The notes beneath the pieces were generated by a model, which saw nothing but the letters and a program-made list of their open reading frames with translations, made no database searches and was not told the DNA's origin. From an uncultured Lachnospiraceae bacterium (GTDB lineage Bacteria > Bacillota > Clostridia > Lachnospirales > Lachnospiraceae): a stretch of 11,078 nt of DNA. The stretch is taken from NCBI GenBank assembly GCA_947628025.1, contig CANQYH010000084.1, positions 1-11,078 on the forward strand. The letters run 5' to 3'. This document shows positions 8,401 through 11,078 of this stretch, in pieces. Position 1 is the stretch's first letter, and every line of letters begins with the position of its first letter. The position numbers and the translations under genes are program-made.

Positions 8401-8770
8401 GACGGCCCCGGAGAACCCGACGAGCCTGACCGTGGAAAGCCCGACGAATCCGACCGAGCCGTCCCCGGAGAACGTGACGGAGCCTGCTACAGAGAATCCG
8501 ACCGAGCCGAATCCGACCGAACCATTGACTCCGATTGAGGATGAAGACGTTCCGCTGGAAGATGCGCCGCCGGTAGACCTCCTCGATGAGGCGATTCCGC
8601 TGAGCAGCGTGCCGCAGCAGGAGATATTCGATGAAGATGTACCGCTGACAGCGGGTATACCGAAGACCGGCGACGAGTCCCATACCGCATTGGCGGGGAT
8701 GCTGTCCCTGATGGCGCTTGGCATGATGGGCATCTTCGCGGCTTTCCGGAAGAAAGAGGACACTGAATAA
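2345..8770 (+). CDS. Giant LPXTG-type surface protein (stalked adhesin) with SpaA/Cna-B isopeptide domains
   Basis: A 2141-residue secreted, wall-anchored protein, probably an adhesin projecting from the cell. In order: signal peptide (1-35, cleavage AYA|EE); unique N-terminal domain (about 36-160); Ser/Gly/Thr linker (about 160-205); MSCRAMM-like domain (about 210-350) ending in a glycine-rich loop; four larger Ig-like modules starting near residues 380, 556, 792 and 987, each opening with a charged strand then an xYTVT-type strand; SpaA-type domain (about 1123-1257; K1131, E1206, N1254); five Cna-B-like domains starting near 1259, 1409, 1523, 1637 and 1741; X-Pro-Thr stalk (1837-2010); acidic segment; IPKTG (2105-2109), TM helix and RKKEDTE. 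The Lys/Glu/Asn triads predict intramolecular isopeptide bonds that stiffen the rod. Binding target is unknown. The central third is visibly more AT-rich than the flanking genes, hinting at mosaic origin. No sortase is encoded nearby. Confidence 0.96.
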   Translation: MMKGMGKIYRQGIAFMMAMVLIAVHILTCAGTAYAEEMGTSEAQVNYEINLTALGNAVRAIKEAIKEGTVEPVSYEEELKDKYRGVSDLSQSTMYELSVESKVVTAGEYDTEMRVFYRPDSSSEENDDIIVLFVNNDSERRSFRVKIGDHQFDIVYVRGKTSSGSGIETATGSNATGSNVGGSSSGSGVGTPSDTDAPSGSDKPYAKSVTVPWKVLAEMEEQKPETGYRKEIRDLLTGVTIKDAAGNLVTDGKLYVDGEYDITLKFQEDGAQGLQFDDKDGTLTYRIPSIFKITAKADQPLKIMIDGEPVEIGTYSVSEDGLLTITLTQEGKDKLAAASNIELSVTMRGTAQRAGGGSGGIVNFGGDGGDFSFEVTEQPRVSVEKQGHYTEDASGKSGVLEYTVTTKVEYGEVHDAKITDVLTPPQSQAFNLSEAEIKTVTIKKADGTVKTLCSPGDYKRNDVDADPENPQDEAFEIELQGDYAQLQKGDEVSVTYAYDVNYVEGSTDTFWGNVLNTVTVTGIMPVEDPDQSGGITQIPVNEHRSSNVEIYVSPDGRGVVWKDEAYDEATKTLHYTLYTVIPGVKDGKEWTPLYIQDDMIVEYNGEYWYLQEFKWDDAKGEPTGRVKNLKVSARNVPHWIDWANGDVDDDIKKELKKYKENAETLNTCFNFNDTLADYHPENISEYVYRYGDTRLNIIFGLDGDKRWGDYWEKWGRWTYGEDRLIITEYDLDMSGNDEIELTNQLWDSETKETLRLTPDKILKAGIRNNVNLRYGGNYPGYSVFFNNNDTINKTGELDKETNTIEYTVTINTTDRTVRDYFKSVTDNWYQLSTDERFGWAWNNEKMYPASMQAVFYDVLPEGWDYVEGSLYATVDIQGKHGPYPYQQQTFVNNGKTVTINAEGQEEISAPLVFFYEEQPGTYNLSLFDMFGDQTEKLSFTYTVEADAEWIKQHATANEAVKVHNHAEIQDREGTHWKTDNEIDYYPAKLTKKHEQVDGETDLMRFTLTLNPEAADYVPGEETLTVVDKSSNLEIDRDTIKVKNTKDPDAKVDFRVLDGEKPGQFKIEVPDETALTITYEAYIKQMGVGILISNEAEIVGVQGSDSGGEATINVNEIHAIGSGNTYKMTVEKVDEDGNKLSGALFNCYIVLKEGSHLFNDKKNVFDIEINGKECQAYYLGSPFTGEDGTFTFTDSHLEPGNYYILDEIAAPKGYLKLDKPVIFYYGPEPVGGVDKEKYGADVQIVNKNGTLTVKNERDLGDLTINKTINLPEGGLIVDGKPVTEKTLIFDIEAVDQMVGEEEYIAGKAGRVKLNGIFELVKGEETVGTVEFENGWAEIRLTVKADDGWKNSVTIKDLPAGYYVVKELKMDGDIQNYVWTVDHGFGTYYVTQGEPGVANITNTYVPYDGEIPIRITKTVRTDGGTPEKRTFTFQITGTSVDGSIVDPMKVEVESGSTKEIALKPGNYTITEIGDRKIDGYVFDGVSIQGRPGVYSFTLLAPSDPDPDNHPDHTITISAVNSYHRGSLTVTKTVEVEGDSDIGDTAYQFDIAGPEGVDGSYTTSTGSTVTFQGRHADVELKGGDSITINGVPAGDYTVTEKRDSAQVKDYVLEVSGERTAAVATSGDTAVEITNKYIKAGKLTVVKSLQGDAEEEAENKKFTFTVTGPSYPDGYEITIEGAGEETLEGLIPGKYTVTENKDDAEIPGYTLDVTDDGTVIAEVVADQVATAEITNKYTREKPVLGSLTITKTVVDGGEKAADKTYTFTVTGPNGYYSGKLELKAEETKTLADLEPGEYTITEQDAEIDGYTLKVTGDGNVTVKAGEDIPVTVTNTYTPEETPTNPTEPTEPTSPTEPTKPTSPTEPTEPTSPTEPTEPTSPTEPTEPTSPTEPTSPTEPTEPTSPTNPIEPTEPTSPTEPTSPTEPTEPTSPTSPTEPTSPTNPTEPTSPTSPTNPTEPTNPTEPTNPTNPTGPTSPTEPTNPTSPTESTSPTNPTEPTNPTEPTSPTSPIEPSTENPTTPITTAPENPTSLTVESPTNPTEPSPENVTEPATENPTEPNPTEPLTPIEDEDVPLEDAPPVDLLDEAIPLSSVPQQEIFDEDVPLTAGIPKTGDESHTALAGMLSLMALGMMGIFAAFRKKEDTE
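5711..7840 (+). repeat. SpaA-type domain plus five tandem Cna-B-like domains within the adhesin
   Basis: Six consecutive beta-sandwich modules share a first-strand lysine, a mid-domain glutamate and a last-strand asparagine. The SpaA module reads VEKVDEDGNKLSGALF, YILDEIAAPKGY and LTVKNER. The next five open with LTINKT, IRITKT, LTVTKT, LTVVKS and LTITKT, contain GxYxxxE (for example GEYTITE) and close with ITNTY, AVNSY, ITNKY, ITNKY and VTNTY. In the last module the triad is K1747, E1798, N1830. In characterised pilins and adhesins of this fold these residues form a Lys-Asn isopeptide bond catalysed by the acid. Divergence between copies is high at DNA level, so the duplication is old, although EITNKY is encoded by nearly the same bases in two copies. 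Confidence 0.85.
7853..8374 (+). repeat. 9-bp minisatellite coding 58 X-Pro-Thr tripeptides (wall-spanning stalk)
   Basis: By direct count there are 58 consecutive 9-bp units coding X-Pro-Thr, where X is mostly Glu, Ser or Asn, with single Lys, Gly and Thr. Only units 23 (NPI), 50 (EST), 57 (SPI) and 58 (EPS) break the pattern. The first half is ordered as 27-bp superunits EPT-EPT-SPT; the second half is richer in NPT. A degenerate continuation (ENPT, TEP, PEN motifs) runs to about 8529. Pro/Thr-rich stretches in wall-anchored proteins act as extended, often glycosylated spacers through peptidoglycan. Unit length is a multiple of three, so copy-number change keeps the frame. Confidence 0.93.
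8657..8767 (+). other. Sortase cell-wall sorting signal (IPKTGD-TM-charged tail)
   Basis: The pentapeptide IPKTG (8657-8671) is followed by DESHT, a hydrophobic helix (ALAGMLSLMALGMMGIFAAF) and the tail RKKEDTE. This is the standard tripartite signal, with isoleucine in place of the usual leucine. Sortase would cleave between T and G and link the protein to the wall. Confidence 0.93.
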
Positions 8771-8785
8771 AACCCTATCCAAAAT

Positions 8786-8835
8786 AATTGTACCGGTGCG
8801 GTCCGCAAGGGCCGTACCGGTACAGTTTGTTTCCG
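8786..8835. terminator. Bidirectional intrinsic terminator between convergent genes
   Basis: A 16-bp stem, 8789-8804 with 8809-8824 (two G-U pairs), closes a GCAA tetraloop and can extend by three more pairs to 8786-8827. Read on the + strand it is followed by GTTTGTTTCC. Read on the - strand it is followed by AATTATTTTGG, so both the adhesin and the convergent gene can end here. The + strand T-tract is interrupted, so efficiency in that direction may be lower. Confidence 0.85.
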
Positions 8836-8869
8836 GAATATTTCGAGATCTGCGTTTCGGCGGGTATCC

Positions 8870-9751
8870 CTACCATACCCATATCCCGTCGCGGTCGACA
8901 TAGCAGCCGTCGGGGGTCATGGCGTCGGTCAGCAGCTGCCCGTTTTCGTCAAAATAGTACCAAAGTCCGGTGACGCGGGACTGGACCCAGCCGCCGGCGA
9001 CCATGTAGCCGTCCTCTCCCATATAGTACCAGATTCCGTCCTCGGGGTCCCGGTACCAGGAGTCCGTCAGATAGGAACCGTCTTCGTACTGGATCCACCA
9101 GCCGCGGCGGTCGCAGAGCCAGGTCCCGTCCGGAGTGCTGTCGGGAATGGAGATCGTATAGAACGGTGATTCCCAATCTTTTGTGAGCCGGTACAGGACG
9201 GACCATTTGGCGTCCAGTTCCGGGACGTAGACCAGGAGCCAGATCAGAGGATCTTCCGCCGCGTATGGCAGGAGGGCGTCGGGGCAGGCCGGATAGGCTT
9301 TCTGATATTCCAGCGGTTCCGTGTACGCGGCGTCCAGAGTATATTGCGTGGCCTTGTAAGTGGCGGCGACCCTGCCGTCCGGCAGGACCGTATATCCGCT
9401 GTATTCGTCCGGATCCCTGGTATTGTCGTCTTCGCGCGGAATGACGACCCAGCACAGGAACGCGGTCTGCCGGTCCAGATCAAGGGAGGAAGCACCTTTT
9501 TCAATCATGACGGCGTCTCCTTTGGGGAGAACGGCATATTGAGCGCCCAGATCGGCGTACCCGTCGCCGCCGTCCGAACGGAGGCTGTGCGTACCCTGGT
9601 ACAATTCCTCCAGATGCGTATACGTTTCGCCATAGAGCCGCTCCGTACCGAAATACAGATGAGGCGGCGGAGCCGCCTGAACGCTGAAAACGGAGTGGAT
9701 CGCGAAAACAGCGGTCAGGACGGCGGCCGGCATATAGTTTCTGAATCTCAT
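8870..9751 (-). CDS. Secreted protein with C-terminal cell-wall-binding (choline-binding-like) repeats
   Basis: 293 aa. The ATG (9749-9751) has AAAGGA six bases upstream (9758-9763). Residues 1-27 form a signal peptide (MRFRNYMPAAVLTAVFAIHS, then FSVQA|AP). Residues about 28-205 form a domain I cannot assign; it contains YLDRQ/YTVLPDG-like extended segments and no recognisable hydrolase motif. Residues about 209-293 are aromatic wall-binding repeats: GWWIQYEDGSYL-TDSWY, IWYYMGEDGYMVAGGW, LWYYFDENGQLL and a final CYVDRDGIWVW. Repeats of this family dock on choline or other wall-polymer substituents, so the protein is probably held non-covalently at the surface. It starts 30 bp after the stop of the oxidoreductase gene on the same strand, suggesting read-through transcription, though no functional link is obvious. 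A lone wall-binding protein without catalytic module is common in Clostridia. Confidence 0.9.
   Translation of the reverse strand: MRFRNYMPAAVLTAVFAIHSVFSVQAAPPPHLYFGTERLYGETYTHLEELYQGTHSLRSDGGDGYADLGAQYAVLPKGDAVMIEKGASSLDLDRQTAFLCWVVIPREDDNTRDPDEYSGYTVLPDGRVAATYKATQYTLDAAYTEPLEYQKAYPACPDALLPYAAEDPLIWLLVYVPELDAKWSVLYRLTKDWESPFYTISIPDSTPDGTWLCDRRGWWIQYEDGSYLTDSWYRDPEDGIWYYMGEDGYMVAGGWVQSRVTGLWYYFDENGQLLTDAMTPDGCYVDRDGIWVW
8873..9127 (-). repeat. Cell-wall-binding repeat block of the secreted protein
   Basis: Residues 209-293 contain about three and a half repeats of roughly 20 residues, each with a W-Y-Y (or WW) pair, a D/E-x-G turn and a following W. This is the layout of CW-binding/choline-binding repeats. 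The first copy (GWWIQY) and the last (GIWVW) are the most diverged. Confidence 0.85.
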
Positions 9752-9781
9752 GAAAGGTCCTTTCTTACGTAAAAGCAGCTG

Positions 9782-11078
9782 TTATTCTGCCATCAGCTTC
9801 TGGTACGTGGCATGCTGTTCCAGAGCCGCGGTCAATTTGGCCATTTCGGACAGATCTCCCAGCAGGATTACGCCGCACAGGCGGTTGTTCAGGAAGAAAT
9901 ATTTTTTGTACTGGCCCTTGCCCATGTCGCGGAATTCCACGGTCTTGTAGAGCAGGTTCGGGTTCTTGCCGTTGTCCCCGGCGGCGAACAGCGCGGTGTT
10001 CATGCCATGGAACGTCAGGGCGGCGGACACCGGCGCGTACTCGATCGCTTCTCCGGCCGCGTTGGCCCCGGCGACCTTGCCCTGTTCCGACGCTTCCGGC
10101 CAGATACCCAGGTTCAGTCCCTGGAATTCGGCGCAGTCTCCGCAGGCGTAGATGCCGGGGATACTGGTCTCCATGTGGGCGTTTACCTTGATGGCGCGGC
10201 CGGTTTCCAGGCCCATCGCGGACGCCAGGGTGATGTTGGCGCGGATGCCGGTGGAAATGACGGCCATCTGCGCTTCAAAGAATTGTCCGTCGGTCAGGCG
10301 GACGCCCGAGACATGGCCGGATTCCCCGGCGATCTCTGCGATATTTGCGCCGGTCAGGATCCGGATCCCCTGTTTGGCGGACAGATTCTTTAAAATTTCT
10401 CCTGCGCTTTCGTCCAGCTGCCGGCCCATCAGTACGGGGGCCGCCTCCAGTACGGTCACGTCCAGCCCGGCTTTTTTCAGCTCCCACGCGGCTTCCAGGC
10501 CCAGCACGCCTCCGCCGATGACGACGGCGGATCTGGATTGCTTCATCAGTCCCTCGACCTTGCGCACATCGTCGAGACGGCGGATGGAGACCGCTTCCGG
10601 CAGTTCCGCTCCTTTGACCGGCGGGATGAAACATTCGCTGCCCAGGGCGCAGATCAGCCGCGTGTAATGGATCTTTGCGCCGTCGTCGAGGCAGACGTTA
10701 TTCTCGAATGTGTCTACGGAAACCACGTTCCGCCCCAGGATCTGGTAGACCTGGTTGATCTCGTACCAGCTTTCGGGCTCGATGGCGATCTGGTCCGCTT
10801 CCAGCCCCGCGACCAGGGCTTTGGTCAGCATCGGGCGGTTGTAGGCGGAGTATTTCTCGTTGGAGATCATGACGATGGTTCCGGTCTTATCGCGTTCCCG
10901 GATGGCTTTGGCCGCGTTGAAGCCGGCGGCTCCGTTGCCCAGGATCACATAATATTCTTTCGTGTTGTTGATGAAGCCGCTCTCTTCGACCTCTACGGGG
11001 ACGAAATTCTCCTTGCCTACGCCGCAGACCGGGCAGACTTCGATGGAGGAATCGAAGATCTCGCCGCAGACCAGGCAT
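9782..11078 (-). CDS. Rubredoxin-like domain fused to FAD/NAD(P)-dependent oxidoreductase (NADH:rubredoxin reductase type); 5' end beyond window
   Basis: Reading the - strand from 11077 gives 431 residues with no start codon in frame at the edge, so the gene begins just outside. The first visible residues are CLVCGEIFDSSIEVCPVCG, a compact metal ribbon (C-x2-C-x10-C-x2-C) like rubredoxin/rubrerythrin tails; only a few residues are probably missing before it. A class of flavin reductase follows: FAD-binding VILGNGAAGFNAAKAI, NAD(P)-binding VVIGGGVLGLEAAWEL, and the second flavin motif GIYACGDCAEF. The C-terminal interface domain ends DLSEMAKLTAALEQ. A shorter model starting at the GTG at 10946-10948 would cut off the metal ribbon and the first strand of the FAD fold and is rejected. 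The likely role is cytoplasmic electron transfer from NAD(P)H to rubredoxin-type acceptors in oxygen or peroxide defence; the true acceptor is unknown. The stop at 9782 lies 30 bp before the wall-binding gene. Confidence 0.93.
   Translation of the reverse strand, partial: CLVCGEIFDSSIEVCPVCGVGKENFVPVEVEESGFINNTKEYYVILGNGAAGFNAAKAIRERDKTGTIVMISNEKYSAYNRPMLTKALVAGLEADQIAIEPESWYEINQVYQILGRNVVSVDTFENNVCLDDGAKIHYTRLICALGSECFIPPVKGAELPEAVSIRRLDDVRKVEGLMKQSRSAVVIGGGVLGLEAAWELKKAGLDVTVLEAAPVLMGRQLDESAGEILKNLSAKQGIRILTGANIAEIAGESGHVSGVRLTDGQFFEAQMAVISTGIRANITLASAMGLETGRAIKVNAHMETSIPGIYACGDCAEFQGLNLGIWPEASEQGKVAGANAAGEAIEYAPVSAALTFHGMNTALFAAGDNGKNPNLLYKTVEFRDMGKGQYKKYFFLNNRLCGVILLGDLSEMAKLTAALEQHATYQKLMAE

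Noticed and set aside
7463..8901. Long open frames on the - strand across the stalk (439, 354 and 177 residues, rich in RR, VGSVG or SSAPS repeats).
   Set aside because: They mirror the 9-bp repeat, which contains no stop codon in any frame. The products are simple tripeptide repeats with no start signals, and they overlap the well-supported adhesin.
10887..11078. 63-residue - strand frame starting MPGLRRDL at the window edge.
   Set aside because: It is the +1 shadow of the oxidoreductase, whose true frame carries the CxxC pairs and the FAD motif.

Overview
The window reads as part of a moderately GC-rich, strictly anaerobic, Gram-positive Clostridia genome, most likely Lachnospiraceae or a close relative. 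The evidence is a two-subunit iron-sulfur L-serine dehydratase, a very large sortase-anchored surface protein with an IPKTGD sorting signal and SpaA/Cna-B domains, a secreted protein with aromatic cell-wall-binding repeats, and a rubredoxin-type/FAD/NAD oxidoreductase typical of anaerobic redox and oxygen defence. This placement rests on family knowledge and was not checked by a database search.

Layout. Positions 1-1457 (+): the end of sdaAB (beta subunit, ACT domain) and all of sdaAA (alpha subunit), an operon that deaminates L-serine to pyruvate and ammonia. Positions 1458-1724: a non-coding stretch with a near-consensus promoter, a small hairpin and a very strong intrinsic terminator. Together these predict a discrete RNA of about 100 nt, acting either as a small RNA or as an attenuated leader. 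Positions 1725-2234 (+): a small protein of unknown function that looks like two copies of one short beta-beta-beta-alpha domain joined by a charged linker. Positions 2345-8770 (+): a 2141-residue surface protein. It has a signal peptide, an N-terminal domain, a Ser/Gly/Thr linker, several adhesin-like Ig-fold modules, one SpaA-type domain and five tandem Cna-B-like domains, all six with the Lys/Glu/Asn isopeptide signature. These are followed by a 58-unit X-Pro-Thr stalk encoded by a 9-bp minisatellite, an acidic segment, and the IPKTG-TM-basic tail.

After a bidirectional terminator (about 8786-8835) the other strand carries two genes: a secreted protein with C-terminal cell-wall-binding repeats (8870-9751) and, 30 bp upstream of it, a rubredoxin-like/FAD-NAD oxidoreductase that runs off the right edge (9782-11078).

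How they fit. The serine dehydratase and the oxidoreductase are ordinary metabolic genes. The accessory interest is the 1.5-8.8 kb block: a regulated leader, a small uncharacterised protein and a giant stalked adhesin on the same strand, probably one expression unit. No sortase, pilin operon, transposase, CRISPR array, tRNA or rRNA is visible, so anchoring of the adhesin must depend on a sortase encoded elsewhere.
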